This document shows, piece by piece, positions 1-9,324 of a stretch of 64,000 bases of DNA. The DNA comes from Burkholderia pseudomultivorans (GTDB lineage: Bacteria > Pseudomonadota > Gammaproteobacteria > Burkholderiales > Burkholderiaceae), in contig NZ_CP013378.1 of the NCBI RefSeq assembly GCF_001718415.1, forward strand, positions 2,294,001 to 2,358,000. Reading direction: 5' to 3'. The translations under genes and the position numbers were made by a program. The number at the start of each line of letters is the position of its first letter. Within the stretch, counting starts at the first letter, position 1. The notes under the pieces were generated by a model. That model made no database searches and had not been told where the DNA came from. It was given only the letters and a program-made list of their open reading frames with translations.

Positions 1-529
1 CACGCTGGAGCCGCGCGCGGCGACGCCGGCACGGCGGCTGCGCACGATCCGCGCGCTGCGCGACGCGGGCGTGCCGGTCGGCGTGAGCATCGCGCCGATG
101 ATTCCGTTCGTCACCGAGCCCGATATGGAGCGCGTGCTCGAGGCGTGTGCGGAAGCCGGCGCGACGCATGCGAGCTACATCATCCTGCGGCTGCCGTGGG
201 AGGTCGCGCCGCTGTTCAAGAACTGGCTGGCCGCGCATTTCCCCGATCGCGCGGAGCGCGTGATGAATCGCGTGCGCGACATGCGCGGCGGCAAGGACTA
301 CGACTCGGATTTCTCGAAGCGGATGAAGGGCGAGGGGATCTGGGCCGACCTGCTGAGGCAGCGCTTCCGCCAGGCGGTCAAGCGGCTCGGCTTGAACGAG
401 CGCCGCCACGGCATCCTCGATCTGTCGCAGTTTCGCGGCGCATCGGCGAGTGTCGCGGCAGCGCCGCGTAGCCCCGTCCGGGCGGCCGTCGCGAAGTCGC
501 GCGACGACATGCAGCTGAGCCTGTTCTGA
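1..529 (+). CDS. PA0069-family radical SAM protein, C-terminal part (5' end outside window)
   Basis: The reading frame is open from base 2 to a TGA at 527-529, giving about 175 C-terminal residues. The first residues visible read TLEPRAATPARRL, followed by GVPVGVSIAPMIPFV. This is the TIM-barrel strand region of the PA0069/SplB-like radical SAM family, where a substrate-binding Arg-rich helix precedes the strand. The CxxxCxxC cluster motif would lie upstream, outside the window, so catalytic competence cannot be judged. Ile/Arg-rich helices follow, with a basic C-terminal tail ending in MQLSLF. Internal ATG codons, for example at base 71, are not the true start because the homologous frame continues upstream. 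The reaction catalysed by this family is not known to me. Confidence 0.8.
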   Translation, partial: TLEPRAATPARRLRTIRALRDAGVPVGVSIAPMIPFVTEPDMERVLEACAEAGATHASYIILRLPWEVAPLFKNWLAAHFPDRAERVMNRVRDMRGGKDYDSDFSKRMKGEGIWADLLRQRFRQAVKRLGLNERRHGILDLSQFRGASASVAAAPRSPVRAAVAKSRDDMQLSLF

Positions 530-541
530 GCGGCGCGGCGC

Positions 542-1009
542 TTATTGCGAAAGCTGCTTCGCCGCTTCGACCTGCGACTCGAAATACGTCTGGAACGACA
601 GCGCGAGCGCGGTCATCAGCAGGAATGCGCCGATCAGCAGCGAGAAGATGACGATGAAGATCACCGTCCAGCCGGAGCGGCTGTGCTTGCCGGTGTCGGC
701 ATTGAACTGCGCATCCCACTTCTCGTCGGGGCGCAGCCCGTAGACGAGCGCGGCCAGGAACGCGGCGAGCAGCGAGATCGCGCCGGGCACCGCGAGCCAC
801 CAGCCGAGGCCGGCGCTGCGCTGGGTCGCCGCGAGCAGCAGGAAGCCGGGGATGCCGACCAGCGTCGCGAGCAGGTGCGCCCAGCCGTATACGTCCCGAA
901 AGCCGTACAGATAGAAGCGGTGCGCGCCGAGCGAGCCGAGCAGGAACGCGAGGGCGGCGGTGAGCGTCTTGGAGCGGAAACGGCGGGAAGGGGCGGTGCT
1001 GCTGGACAT
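542..1009 (-). CDS. TM2/NINE-type small membrane protein
   Basis: A 155-aa protein with about four predicted hydrophobic segments. The first carries the TM2-domain pattern LLGSLGAHRFYLYG, a Gly-Ala/His-Arg-Phe-Tyr turn between two helices. More hydrophobic stretches follow around FLLLAATQ, LAAFLAALVYG and VIFIVIFSLLIGAFLL. The ATG at 1009 begins MSSSTAPSRRFRS. An upstream in-frame start at 1078 would add a low-complexity Ala/Arg leader and was not chosen. No strong Shine-Dalgarno is visible. The function of TM2 proteins is mostly unknown. The gene is 109 bp downstream of a secreted dehydrogenase-like gene on the same strand and may be cotranscribed with it. Confidence 0.7.
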   Translation of the reverse strand: MSSSTAPSRRFRSKTLTAALAFLLGSLGAHRFYLYGFRDVYGWAHLLATLVGIPGFLLLAATQRSAGLGWWLAVPGAISLLAAFLAALVYGLRPDEKWDAQFNADTGKHSRSGWTVIFIVIFSLLIGAFLLMTALALSFQTYFESQVEAAKQLSQ

Positions 1010-1118
1010 GGATGGCGGCGTATTGTCGTTGGCATGGGCAGCCGGCGGGCCGGCGCGGGCGCGCGGCCCGGCACGCATTCTACGATGCCCGGTCGGGCCC
1101 GGTCACCCCTGGCCTGCG

Positions 1119-2258
1119 TCAAGGTGCCGCATAGGTGACGCGGTAGATGGCGCCGGCGTAATCGTCGCTGATGAGCAGCGAGCCGTCCGGCAGCGGCAGC
1201 ACGTCGGCGGGGCGTCCCCATACGGTGCCGTCGGCGCGCAGCCAGCCGGTGACGAACGGTGTCTGCCGGGCGTGGCTGCCGTCCGCGGACACCACCGCGC
1301 GCACCACGCGATAACCGACCTTCGTGCTGCGGTTCCACGAGCCGTGCTCGGCGATGAACACGTTGTTGCGGTACGACGCAGGGAACATCGGCCCCGTATA
1401 GAAGCGCATCCCCAGCGCCGCGACGTGTGCGCCGAGCTTCAGCACGGGCGGCGCATAGCGGCGGCACGCGTCGGCGCTGCCGAATTCGGGGTCGGGCGTG
1501 TCGCCGCCATGACAATACGGAAAGCCGAAATCAAGGCCCGCGTGCGGCGCACGGTTGAGCTTGTCGTCGGGCACGTCGTCGCCCATCATGTCGCGACCGT
1601 TATCGGTAAACCACAGCTCGCGCGAATCGGGGTGCCATGCGAAGCCAACCGTATTGCGCACACCGCGCGCGAACACCTCGCGTCCGCTGCCGTCGGCGTT
1701 CATGCGTGCGATGATCGCGTAGCGGCTCCGATCGGCGAGGCAGACGTTGCACGGCGCGCCGGTCGGCACGTAGAGCTTGCCGTCCGGGCCGAACGCAATG
1801 AATTTCCAGCCGTGGTGGTGCTCGGTCGGCAGCGCGTCGGTCACGACCGCCGGCGCGGGCGGGTTGGCGAGGCGGTCGTCGACGTGGTCGATGCGCAGGA
1901 TGCGCGACACCGCGGATAGATAGAGCGCGCCGTTGCGGTACGCGACGCCGACCGGCATGTCGAGCCCGGATGCGATCACGTGGTGGGCGCTGATCCGGCC
2001 CTCGTGCATCACGAATGCATGCACGCGTCCTTCGCGGCTGCCGACATACAGAATGCCGCGCGGCGACCAGGCCATTTCGCGCGCGCTCGGCACCGCATCG
2101 GTCAGCACGTCCACGTGGAAGCCGGGCGGCACGACGAGTTCGCCGACCGGCAGCGGCGCGGCGGCGCACGTGGCGGATGCGAGGCAGGCAAGGCCGGCAA
2201 GCAGCCCCGCGAGGCGGTGCTGCGCGCGGCGCGGGAGGGCGGCGCGAAGGAGCGGCAT
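1119..2258 (-). CDS. Secreted PQQ-dependent sugar dehydrogenase-like (sorbosone/aldose dehydrogenase) beta-propeller
   Basis: 379 aa, starting with a Sec signal peptide (basic [11 protein letters not shown], a hydrophobic stretch, then a cleavage-like CAAAPLP near residue 35). The mature part has blades typical of the YliI/sorbosone dehydrogenase fold: [80 protein letters not shown] and a final [17 protein letters not shown]. The family oxidises aldoses in the periplasm with pyrroloquinoline quinone, but the substrate cannot be read from sequence. A Cys pair (PCNVC) in one blade and another pair in the centre could form disulfides or bind a metal. Confidence is high for family and moderate for activity. 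Confidence 0.8.
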   Translation of the reverse strand: MPLLRAALPRRAQHRLAGLLAGLACLASATCAAAPLPVGELVVPPGFHVDVLTDAVPSAREMAWSPRGILYVGSREGRVHAFVMHEGRISAHHVIASGLDMPVGVAYRNGALYLSAVSRILRIDHVDDRLANPPAPAVVTDALPTEHHHGWKFIAFGPDGKLYVPTGAPCNVCLADRSRYAIIARMNADGSGREVFARGVRNTVGFAWHPDSRELWFTDNGRDMMGDDVPDDKLNRAPHAGLDFGFPYCHGGDTPDPEFGSADACRRYAPPVLKLGAHVAALGMRFYTGPMFPASYRNNVFIAEHGSWNRSTKVGYRVVRAVVSADGSHARQTPFVTGWLRADGTVWGRPADVLPLPDGSLLISDDYAGAIYRVTYAAP

Positions 2259-2337
2259 GGCGGCGGGAAACGGTCGCGAACACGACGATTGTATGCCCGG
2301 CCCGCAGGTCGCCCGCGGATTTTTTGCGCGTAAGTGT

Positions 2338-2366
2338 TTGTTGTACCTCCAGTTTCCAGCTATAAT
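2338..2366 (+). promoter_or_regulatory. Sigma-70-like promoter for rpsP operon
   Basis: A TTGTTG -35 element at 2338-2343 is separated by 17 bases from a perfect TATAAT -10 element at 2361-2366. It lies about 46 bases before the rpsP ATG and is the only good promoter ahead of the four-gene operon. Transcription start was not measured. Confidence 0.75.
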
Positions 2367-2412
2367 CGCGTGTTTCAGTAGTTTCGAACCCGGTTTTCCC
2401 GAAGGATTTCAT

Positions 2413-2667
2413 ATGGTTATCATCCGTCTGGCTCGCGGCGGCTCGAAGAAGCGCCCGTTCTACAACATCGTCGCTACCGATTCGCGCAACCGTCGTGACG
2501 GCCGCTTCATCGAGCGCGTCGGCTTCTACAACCCGGTCGCGACGAAGGGCGAAGCCCTGCGTATCGCCCAGGATCGCCTGACGTACTGGCAAGGTGTTGG
2601 CGCGCAACTGTCGCCGACCGTCCAGCGTCTCGTGAAGGAAGCGCAAAAGGCGCAGCCGGCTGCCTGA
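2413..2667 (+). CDS. rpsP: 30S ribosomal protein S16
   Basis: 84 aa, the usual length for bS16. It starts [20 protein letters not shown], followed by the conserved [14 protein letters not shown] segment. The protein binds 16S rRNA and helps assemble the body of the 30S subunit. The ATG is preceded by GAAGGA at 2401. It is the first gene of the classic rpsP-rimM-trmD-rplS operon, all four members of which are present in order here. Confidence 0.97.
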   Translation: MVIIRLARGGSKKRPFYNIVATDSRNRRDGRFIERVGFYNPVATKGEALRIAQDRLTYWQGVGAQLSPTVQRLVKEAQKAQPAA

Positions 2668-2709
2668 CATGGCGCGGTGTGCCGGTCGTGCCGGCTGTGA
2701 GGTGTATTG

Positions 2710-3387
2710 ATGTCGGATCACGATTCCGGTAACGCAAGGCGCGGGCGAGCGTCGTTCGGCGCATTCGTCCGCAAGCCGGTCGAGCGCGGCGATGCCGCGA
2801 GCGCCGGTGCGGCTGCCGGGCAAGGCAGTCTCGAAGCGGTGCAAACCCTCCCCGACGACGCCGTCGAGGTGGGGGCGGTGGTCGACGCCTACGGCCTGAA
2901 AGGCTGGCTCAAGGTGGCGGCTCACGCCGACGCCGGTCGCGGCGGCGACGCGCTGCTCAAGGCGCGCCGCTGGTGGCTGGAAAAGGGTGCGCAGCGGTTT
3001 TCCGCTCGCATCATGCAGTCGAAGACGCACGGCGACACGGTCGTCGCGCAAACCGCGGGCGTCAGCGACCGCGATGCCGCGCTGGCTTTGCGCGGCTTTC
3101 GCGTGTTCGTGCGCCGGGAAGATTTCCCGGCACTGGCCGCGGACGAATTCTACTGGGTCGACCTGATCGGCCTTGAGGTCGTCAACGAGCAATCGGTGGC
3201 GCTCGGCAAGGTGGCCGGGATGATCGACAACAGCGCGCATTCGATCATGCGCGTCGAGTATCCGGCGGTCGGCAAGGATGGTCGGCCCGTCACGGCCGAG
3301 CGGCTGATTCCGTTCGTCGGCGTATACGTGAAGACGGTGGACCAGGCGGCGCGTCGCATTGTCGTCGACTGGGAAGCCGATTACTGA
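2710..3387 (+). CDS. rimM: Ribosome maturation factor RimM
   Basis: 225 aa. An N-terminal RimM domain ([18 protein letters not shown], near residue 57) is followed by a PRC-barrel domain containing [12 protein letters not shown] and ending [11 protein letters not shown]. RimM binds ribosomal protein S19 and helps 30S head maturation. It has a Ser/Gly/Ala-rich N-terminal extension of about 50 residues compared with E. coli RimM, which is common in Burkholderia. The ATG at 2710 was chosen; an overlapping TTG at 2707 is in the same frame and would add one residue. The trmD start follows one base after the stop, suggesting coupled translation. Confidence 0.95.
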   Translation: MSDHDSGNARRGRASFGAFVRKPVERGDAASAGAAAGQGSLEAVQTLPDDAVEVGAVVDAYGLKGWLKVAAHADAGRGGDALLKARRWWLEKGAQRFSARIMQSKTHGDTVVAQTAGVSDRDAALALRGFRVFVRREDFPALAADEFYWVDLIGLEVVNEQSVALGKVAGMIDNSAHSIMRVEYPAVGKDGRPVTAERLIPFVGVYVKTVDQAARRIVVDWEADY

Positions 3388-3388
3388 A

Positions 3389-4183
3389 ATGAACCAGGCT
3401 ACGGAGCGCGCGGTGCAGTTCGATGTCGTCTCGCTCTTTCCCGAAATGTTTCGCGCGCTGACCGACTGGGGCATCACCAGCCGGGCCATCAAGCAGGAGC
3501 GCTTCGGGCTGCGTACCTGGAACCCGCGTGATTTCACGACGGACAACTACCGCACGGTCGACGATCGTCCGTACGGCGGCGGTCCGGGCATGGTGATGCT
3601 GGCCAGGCCGCTCGAGGCCGCGATCGACGCCGCGAAAGCGGCGCAGGCGGAGCAGGGCATCGCGAGCACGCGCGTCGTGATGATGTCGCCGCAGGGCGCG
3701 CCGTTCACGCATGAACGTGCGGTCCGGATGGCGCAGGAACCCGGCGTCGTCGTGCTGTGCGGCCGCTACGAAGCGATCGATCAGCGCCTGCTCGATCGCT
3801 GCGTCGACGAGGAGATCAGCCTCGGCGATTTCGTGCTGTCGGGCGGCGAGTTGCCGGCGATGGCGATGATGGATGCCGTCGTGCGCCTGTTGCCGGGCGT
3901 GCTGAACGATGCGCAGTCGGCCGTGCAGGACAGCTTCGTCGACGGCCTGCTCGATTGTCCGCACTACACGCGTCCCGAGGAATACGAGGGCGTGCGCGTG
4001 CCGGACGTGCTGCTCGGCGGGCATCATGCCGAGATCGAGAAGTGGCGGCGCCAGGAAGCATTGAGGAATACGTGGCGGAAGCGGCCGGACCTGATCGTCC
4101 GGGCGCGCCGCGAGAAGTTGCTGAGCCGTGCCGACGAGGCATGGCTTGCGAACCTCGCACGCGAAGCGAAGAACGCCTCCTGA
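3389..4183 (+). CDS. trmD: tRNA (guanine-N1-)-methyltransferase TrmD
   Basis: 264 aa. It methylates G37 next to the anticodon of tRNAs that read CNN/GGN codons, using S-adenosylmethionine, and so prevents +1 frameshifting. The SPOUT trefoil-knot signatures are visible: [11 protein letters not shown] near residue 58, [13 protein letters not shown] near 120 and GDFVLSGGE near 147. The start ATG lies one base after the rimM stop. A TTG at 3359 in the same frame would overlap rimM by 29 bases and was rejected. Confidence 0.97.
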   Translation: MNQATERAVQFDVVSLFPEMFRALTDWGITSRAIKQERFGLRTWNPRDFTTDNYRTVDDRPYGGGPGMVMLARPLEAAIDAAKAAQAEQGIASTRVVMMSPQGAPFTHERAVRMAQEPGVVVLCGRYEAIDQRLLDRCVDEEISLGDFVLSGGELPAMAMMDAVVRLLPGVLNDAQSAVQDSFVDGLLDCPHYTRPEEYEGVRVPDVLLGGHHAEIEKWRRQEALRNTWRKRPDLIVRARREKLLSRADEAWLANLAREAKNAS

Positions 4184-4316
4184 GGCGGCGTCGCGGGCGG
4201 GAAATGGCGGTGCCGTGCATGCGTGTGCGGCGCCTGATGTGAACCCATCCTCTATCGGGGCCATGCCTGGAATCGGGCGGGCACAAACGCCGACAAGATG
4301 GTTTTAGGAGTCAGTG

Positions 4317-4709
4317 ATGAATCTGATTGCAAAGCTTGAGCAGGAAGAAATCGAGCGCGCGCTCGCAGGCAAGTCGATCCCCGAGTTCGCCCCGGGCGAC
4401 ACGGTGATCGTGAACGTGAACGTGGTTGAAGGTAACCGCAAGCGCGTTCAGGCTTACGAAGGCGTCGTGATCGCGAAGCGCAACCGTGGTCTGAACTCGT
4501 CGTTCATCGTCCGCAAGATCTCGTCGGGCGAAGGCGTCGAGCGTACGTTCCAGACGTACTCGCCGCTGCTGGCGAGCATCGTCGTGAAGCGCCGCGGCGA
4601 CGTGCGTCGCGCGAAGCTGTACTACCTGCGCGAGCGTTCGGGCAAGTCGGCTCGAATCAAGGAAAAGCTGGTGTCGAAGGATCGCACCGCAGCAGCTTCC
4701 CAAGAGTAA
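4317..4709 (+). CDS. rplS: 50S ribosomal protein L19
   Basis: 130 aa, bL19. It has the conserved [34 protein letters not shown] and [11 protein letters not shown] segments. L19 sits at the 30S-50S interface. TTTTAGGAG at 4301-4309 supports the ATG at 4317; an in-frame GTG at 4314 is less well spaced. A 133-bp gap separates it from trmD, and a strong terminator follows at 4722. Confidence 0.97.
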   Translation: MNLIAKLEQEEIERALAGKSIPEFAPGDTVIVNVNVVEGNRKRVQAYEGVVIAKRNRGLNSSFIVRKISSGEGVERTFQTYSPLLASIVVKRRGDVRRAKLYYLRERSGKSARIKEKLVSKDRTAAASQE

Positions 4710-4721
4710 GAGCTGTAAGGA

Positions 4722-4747
4722 AAAAGCACCCATCCGGGTGCTTTTTT
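4722..4747 (+). terminator. Rho-independent terminator of the rpsP-rplS operon
   Basis: GCACCC (4726-4731) pairs with GGGTGC (4736-4741) across an ATCC loop. The stem is extended by A/T pairs and followed by a run of T. It lies 13 bp after the rplS stop. Confidence 0.9.
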
Positions 4748-4795
4748 CATTCTGGCGCGACAATATCTCGATACGACACGAATCAGAGAGCTCCA

Positions 4796-5482
4796 TTGAA
4801 TCGCCGCCCCATCATCGATCCCGAAGTGCTGCCGGTCGAAGGCACCGGTGCCGGCCTGCCGCCGATCCAGCCGCCGCTGCTGACGCCGTCCGGCCTGCGC
4901 GAGCGCTTTGCCCGCACGCTCGAATGGAGCGTCGAGCCCGTCGAGGCGCGGCTGCAGGAAGGCGTCGATCCGCGCAGCGCCGCGGTGCTCGTGCCGCTCG
5001 TTGCGCGCGACACGGGCCTCACCGTGCTGCTGACGCAGCGCGCCGATCACCTGAACGACCACGCAGGCCAAATCAGCTTCCCCGGCGGTCGCCGCGAGCC
5101 CTATGATCGCGATGCGACGGCCACTGCGCTGCGCGAGGCGAAGGAAGAGATCGGCCTCGCGCAGGAGCGCGTCGAGATCCTCGGCGCGCTGCCCGACTAC
5201 CTAACGGGCACCGGCTTCTGCGTGACGCCGGTGGTCGGTCTCGTGCACCCGCCGTTCACGGTGCGGGCCGATACGTTCGAAGTCGCCGAGATTTTCGAGG
5301 TGCCGCTCGCGTTCCTGATGAATCCCGCGAACCATCAGGTGCGCGTGTTTCGCTGGGAAGGCGGCGAGCGTCGTTTTTTTGCGATGCCTTATCCGAACGG
5401 CGAAGCGGGCGGTCATTACTTCATCTGGGGCGCAACTGCGGGCATGTTGCGCAATCTGTATCGCTTCTTGGCCGCCGGGTGA
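4796..5482 (+). CDS. CoA pyrophosphatase (Nudix hydrolase, NudL/YeaB-like)
   Basis: 228 aa, beginning with TTG (TTG AAT CGC CGC). No ATG gives the conserved N-terminus and a purine-rich AGAGAG precedes it. The Nudix box is clear: GRR(x5)DATATALREAKEEIGL, near residues 99-122, with the REAKEEIG metal-binding core. It is preceded by AAVLVPLV and LTQRADHLNDHAGQISFPGG, the UPF0035 signature typical of CoA-hydrolysing members. The enzyme is expected to cleave CoA and its derivatives to 4'-phosphopantetheine and 3',5'-ADP. It stands alone after the rplS terminator. Confidence 0.88.
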   Translation: MNRRPIIDPEVLPVEGTGAGLPPIQPPLLTPSGLRERFARTLEWSVEPVEARLQEGVDPRSAAVLVPLVARDTGLTVLLTQRADHLNDHAGQISFPGGRREPYDRDATATALREAKEEIGLAQERVEILGALPDYLTGTGFCVTPVVGLVHPPFTVRADTFEVAEIFEVPLAFLMNPANHQVRVFRWEGGERRFFAMPYPNGEAGGHYFIWGATAGMLRNLYRFLAAG

Positions 5483-5602
5483 CGCGCCGCGGCAAGCCGC
5501 GCGTGCGGCCGGGCGCGCCGCGACCGCGCCGGCAGCCATGCCGGGCTTACGCTGTGCTATCGTTATGCAAAAAATGACATAACTCCGAAGACGGCGCCAC
5601 GC

Positions 5603-6541
5603 ATGACTTTCTTTTCGGTTCTCCTCGCCCTCATCATTGAACAGGTCCGCGCGCTGTCGCCGAACAATCCGGTGTTCGCGCTGTTCCAGTTTCACGCGGA
5701 AACCGTCGCGCATGGCCTCGATGCCGGCAAGCAGAAACACGGCATCCTCGCGTGGCTCGCGGTCGTGCTGCCGTGGGTGCTGGCCGTCGCGCTGATCTAC
5801 TTCCTGCTGTACAAGGTGAGCTTCGTGCTCGCGTTCCTGTGGAACGTCGTCGTCGTGTACTTCACGCTCGGCTTCCGCCAGTTCAGCCACTACTTCACCG
5901 ATATCCATCTCGCGCTCAACAACGACGACGTGCCGCGCGCGCGCGAAATCCTGCACGAGTGGACGGGCATGGACACCGTCGACATGCCGGTCGGCGAGAT
6001 CGTCCGCCACACGCTGATCCATGCGGTCGTCGCGTCGCACCGCCACGTGTTCGGCGTGTTCTTCTGGTACGTGCTGCCGATCGGCCCGGCCGGCGCCGTG
6101 CTGTACCGGATCTCCGAATATCTCGCGCGCAGCTGGTCGGTGCCCGGCGAAGACCGTACCGCCGCGTTTTCCACGTTCGCGCAGCGCGCGTTCTTCGTGA
6201 TCGACTGGATTCCGTCGCGACTGACCGCGCTCGGCTTCGCGATCGTCGGCAACTTCGAGGATGCGATCTATGCGTGGCGCAACCATACGCGCCAGTGGCC
6301 CGACCCGAACGACGGCGTGCTGCTTGCCGCCGGCAGCGGTGCGCTCGGTGCGCGTCTCGCGGGGCCGCTCGCGGAGCCGTCGAGCCTCGATGCGCTGGCG
6401 GTCGGCGACAGCGGTCCGCTGACGGTCGGTGACGATTGCACGCCGCGCACGCTGCAGTCGGCGGTCGGCCTCGTGTGGCGCGCGGTGATTCTGTGGATGA
6501 TCCTGCTGCTGATGCTGACGCTCGCCGTATGGGTGTCCTGA
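5603..6541 (+). CDS. AmpE-like membrane protein of the CobD/CbiB superfamily
   Basis: 312 aa, polytopic. The first 14 residues (MTFFSVLLALIIEQ) and the segments SHYFTDIHLALNNDD, EIVRHTLIHAVVASHRHVFGVFFWYVLPIGPAGAVLYRISEYLARSW match the layout of AmpE, a CobD/CbiB-superfamily inner-membrane protein. Hydrophobic helices lie at about 53-70, 75-95 and 155-175, with a final one at the C-terminus (VILWMILLLMLTLAVWVS). Automatic annotation usually names such proteins CobD/CbiB, the amide-forming cobinamide phosphate synthase, but no other cobalamin gene lies near. A role in cobalamin synthesis is therefore doubtful. A bidirectional terminator follows. Confidence 0.7.
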   Translation: MTFFSVLLALIIEQVRALSPNNPVFALFQFHAETVAHGLDAGKQKHGILAWLAVVLPWVLAVALIYFLLYKVSFVLAFLWNVVVVYFTLGFRQFSHYFTDIHLALNNDDVPRAREILHEWTGMDTVDMPVGEIVRHTLIHAVVASHRHVFGVFFWYVLPIGPAGAVLYRISEYLARSWSVPGEDRTAAFSTFAQRAFFVIDWIPSRLTALGFAIVGNFEDAIYAWRNHTRQWPDPNDGVLLAAGSGALGARLAGPLAEPSSLDALAVGDSGPLTVGDDCTPRTLQSAVGLVWRAVILWMILLLMLTLAVWVS

Positions 6542-6565
6542 CGCAGGTGCGCTGACCTGCGACGC

Positions 6566-6597
6566 AAAAATGGCCGGCTCGATGCCGGCCATTTTGT
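6566..6597. terminator. Bidirectional terminator between convergent genes
   Basis: AAAATGGCCGGC pairs with GCCGGCCATTTT around a short TCGAT loop. It has A-rich and T-rich flanks on the two sides, so it can end both the AmpE-like gene (+) and the DUF2007 gene (-). Confidence 0.85.
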
Positions 6598-6607
6598 TTT
6601 TCGCGGA

Positions 6608-6925
6608 TCAGTCGTCGCGCGGATCGCGGATCGTGCCGCAATGCCAGCACGCGGTGAACTGCGCTTCCAGGACCTCGCCGCACTGTCGGCAGCGCCACGG
6701 CGCGGCGCCGGCCGCCGGCCCGTGCGACGCGGCGTCGAGCAGGCGGCGGGCGAGCGCATCGTCGCGTTCGTCGTCGAGCCAGACCTCGGGTGCGCACGCA
6801 TCGACCGGAATGCCGCCGAGCGCGCCCGTCGCATAGCGGTTGTGCAGCTCGCAGCCGATCCCGGCCGCCTCGAGCACGTTGGCCCAGTGCTGCGCGGTCG
6901 CAAGATCGGGTGCCTTGAAGCGCAT
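6608..6925 (-). CDS. DUF2007-type protein with C-terminal zinc ribbon
   Basis: 105 aa. The N-terminal DUF2007 (putative signal-transducing) fold is seen in DLATAQHWANVLEAAGIGCELHN and PEVWLDDERDDALARRLL. The C-terminus carries two CxxC pairs, CRQC and CWHC, which likely bind zinc. An AGGAG Shine-Dalgarno precedes the ATG at 6925. Function is unknown. It follows rsgA by 78 bp on the same strand and may be read through from it. Confidence 0.8.
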   Translation of the reverse strand: MRFKAPDLATAQHWANVLEAAGIGCELHNRYATGALGGIPVDACAPEVWLDDERDDALARRLLDAASHGPAAGAAPWRCRQCGEVLEAQFTACWHCGTIRDPRDD

Positions 6926-7003
6926 CGCGGCTCCTGTCGGTAATGGCCGGGAGAGGGGGCGGGGGGGCAGCCGCGGCCGGCACCCCGCCGGTTCAACCCG
7001 CCG

Positions 7004-7948
7004 TCAACGCACGATCTGGCTGGCCTCGTGCACCAGCTGCGCATACAGCGCATGCCGCGACGGCGCGATGCGGCCGTCGGCGACCGCTTCGAGGATCGCG
7101 CAGCCCGGTTCGTGCAGATGATGGCAATTATAGAAACGGCAGTGCGCGAGCAGCGGGCGGAATTCCGGAAACGCGCGCTCGAGCCGGCCTTCGGTCAGAT
7201 GGTAGAGGCCGAATTCCTGGAACCCCGGCGAGTCGATCAGCGCGCCGTCGCTGCCCGGCAGCGGGTAGAGGCGCGTGAAGGTCGTCGTGTGGCGGCCGCT
7301 GTTCAGCGCAGCCGAGATTTCGCGCGTCGCGGCCTCGGCGTCCGGCACGAGCAGGTTCACCAGCGTCGACTTGCCCATCCCCGACTGGCCGAGCAGGATC
7401 GTCGAATGCCCGGCGAGATGCGGCATCAGCTGCGCGCGCGCGTCGTCGGGCGCGCCCTTCACCGACAGCTCGAGCACGTCGTAGCCAAGCGCGCGGTACG
7501 GCGCGAGACGCTCGCGCGCGACCGGCAGTGCGGCCGCGACGTCGATCTTGTTGAGCACGACGAGCGGTTTCAGCTCGTTCGCCTCGGCGGCGATCAGCGC
7601 GCGGCCGAGCAGGTCCTCGCTGAAATAGGGCTCGGTCGCGAGCACGATCAGCAGCTGGTCGAGGTTGGCCGCAAACAGCTTCGACTTGAACTGGTCGGAA
7701 CGATACAGCAGGTTGCGCCGCTCGCCGATCTCGACGATCACGCCCTGGTCGGCCGACGTGCGTTCGTAGACGACGCGGTCGCCGACTGCGATGTCGCTTT
7801 TCTTGCCGCGCGGAAAACACTGCAGCATCGGGCCGCCGTCGTCGGGGGCGACGATGTAGTGGCGGCCGTGCGCCGCGATCACGCGGCCTTCGACGCGTTC
7901 CGCGCCCGATGCGCGCGGGGCCGGCTTGCGGGAGGTCGGCCGGCTCAT
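7004..7948 (-). CDS. rsgA: Ribosome small-subunit-dependent GTPase RsgA
   Basis: 314 aa circularly permuted GTPase that checks late 30S maturation. An OB-fold N-terminus (to about residue 75) is followed by G motifs in the permuted order: NKID at 133-136 (G4), GQSGMGKS at 187-194 (G1) and DSPG at 239-242 (G3). A zinc-binding tail uses Cys270, Cys275, His277 and Cys283. The ATG at 7948 overlaps the stop of the upstream M48 protease gene by 4 bp (ATGA), indicating translational coupling. Confidence 0.96.
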   Translation of the reverse strand: MSRPTSRKPAPRASGAERVEGRVIAAHGRHYIVAPDDGGPMLQCFPRGKKSDIAVGDRVVYERTSADQGVIVEIGERRNLLYRSDQFKSKLFAANLDQLLIVLATEPYFSEDLLGRALIAAEANELKPLVVLNKIDVAAALPVARERLAPYRALGYDVLELSVKGAPDDARAQLMPHLAGHSTILLGQSGMGKSTLVNLLVPDAEAATREISAALNSGRHTTTFTRLYPLPGSDGALIDSPGFQEFGLYHLTEGRLERAFPEFRPLLAHCRFYNCHHLHEPGCAILEAVADGRIAPSRHALYAQLVHEASQIVR

Positions 7949-9207
7949 GCAGCGTGCTGCAGCAGGCGGTCGATCCGCTGCGACGCAGGCGGATGCGAGT
8001 AGTAGAAGGCCGTGTAGACGGGGTCGGGCGTCAGCGTCGACGCGTTGTCCTCGTACAGCTTCACGAGCGCGCTGACGAGATCCTGCGCGTCGGTCTGGCT
8101 GGCCGCAAACGCGTCGGCTTCGAATTCGTGCTTGCGCGAGGTCAGGCTGCCGACCGGCGTCGCGAAGAACAGGAACACCGGGATCGCGAGGAAGAACAGC
8201 ACCAGCGCGGCGCCGGCGTTGCTCGTGTCGAGCGACGGCACGACGCCGAGCCCCGTGTAGAACCACGTGCGCTGCGCGAGCCAGCCGAGCAGCGCGAGCA
8301 GCGCGAGGCTCAGCACGAACGACACGAGCATCCGCTTCATCACGTGGCGGCGCTTGAAATGGCCGAGTTCGTGCGCGAGCACGGCCTCGATTTCCTGGCC
8401 GGACAGGCGGGCGAGCAGCGTGTCGAAGAACACGATCCGCTTCGACGCGCCGAAGCCGGTGAAATACGCGTTGCCGTGCGCGGAGCGGCGGCTGCCGTCC
8501 ATCACGAACAGTCCCTTCGCGGCGAAGCCGCAGCGCTTCATCAGCGCTTCGATGCGCGCGCGCAGCGTGTCGTCCTTCAGCGGCTCGAACTTGTTGAAGA
8601 GCGGTGCGATGAAGGTCGGGTAGATCAGCAGCACGAGCATCTGGAACGCGACCCAGACGATCCAGGTCCACAGCCACCACAGGCTGCCGGCCTGGTTCAT
8701 CAGCCACAGCACGACGAACAGCAGCGGCAGGCCGAGCGCGGCGCCGAGCAGCGTGTTCTTCAGCATGTCGGTGAAGAACAGCCGCTTCGACATCCGGTTG
8801 AAACCGAAGCGCTGCTCGATCCCGAACTGGCGGTAGTACTCGAACGGCACGTCGATCGCGCTCATGATCACGAGCACGGCGGCGACGAGCGCGACCTGCT
8901 GCCCGTAGCCGCGGCCGAGCCAGCCGGTCAGCAGCCCGTCGAGCGCGCCGACGCCGCCGAGCAGCGTCAGGCCGACCAGCACGGCCGCGCTGACGACGAT
9001 CTCGAGCATCGCCAGCCGCGTGCGCTCGACCGTATAGTCGGCCGCGCGCTGGTGCGCGGTGAGGGGGATGGTCGCGCTGAACTGCGCGGGCACGCTGTTG
9101 CGGTGCGCGGCGACGAAGCGGATCTGCCGGGAGGCCAGCCACAGCTTGGTGACGACCATCGCGAGCACGGCGAGCGCGAACAGCAGGGTGAACGAAAAGG
9201 GTGACAT
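7945..9207 (-). CDS. M48-family membrane metalloprotease (Ste24/CAAX endopeptidase type)
   Basis: 420 aa, with several membrane helices in the first 200 residues. The catalytic HELGH lies at 279-283 and a third zinc ligand Glu in [10 protein letters not shown]. The domain order is that of Ste24-like integral-membrane zinc proteases, which act on membrane proteins. In bacteria the substrates are largely unknown. The ATG at 9207 (MSPFSFTLL) was preferred over an in-frame TTG at 9219. It shares a 4-bp overlap with rsgA downstream, an arrangement common in betaproteobacteria. Confidence 0.9.
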   Translation of the reverse strand: MSPFSFTLLFALAVLAMVVTKLWLASRQIRFVAAHRNSVPAQFSATIPLTAHQRAADYTVERTRLAMLEIVVSAAVLVGLTLLGGVGALDGLLTGWLGRGYGQQVALVAAVLVIMSAIDVPFEYYRQFGIEQRFGFNRMSKRLFFTDMLKNTLLGAALGLPLLFVVLWLMNQAGSLWWLWTWIVWVAFQMLVLLIYPTFIAPLFNKFEPLKDDTLRARIEALMKRCGFAAKGLFVMDGSRRSAHGNAYFTGFGASKRIVFFDTLLARLSGQEIEAVLAHELGHFKRRHVMKRMLVSFVLSLALLALLGWLAQRTWFYTGLGVVPSLDTSNAGAALVLFFLAIPVFLFFATPVGSLTSRKHEFEADAFAASQTDAQDLVSALVKLYEDNASTLTPDPVYTAFYYSHPPASQRIDRLLQHAA

Positions 9208-9324
9208 CGAGGGCGCCAAAGGGTTCTATGCGAGAATTATATGTTCTTGCGGACCGGGCCCGCTGATGCGATGCCGGCCGCCGGGGCGGCGCCGCGCGCC
9301 GTCCGCCATTTTCCAGGATGACTC

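Noticed and set aside
7004..9142. A single 712-aa frame covering rsgA and part of the M48 gene
   Set aside because: Only the last 314 residues match RsgA. The rest is an Arg-rich shadow of the M48 gene in another frame, so there is no true fusion.
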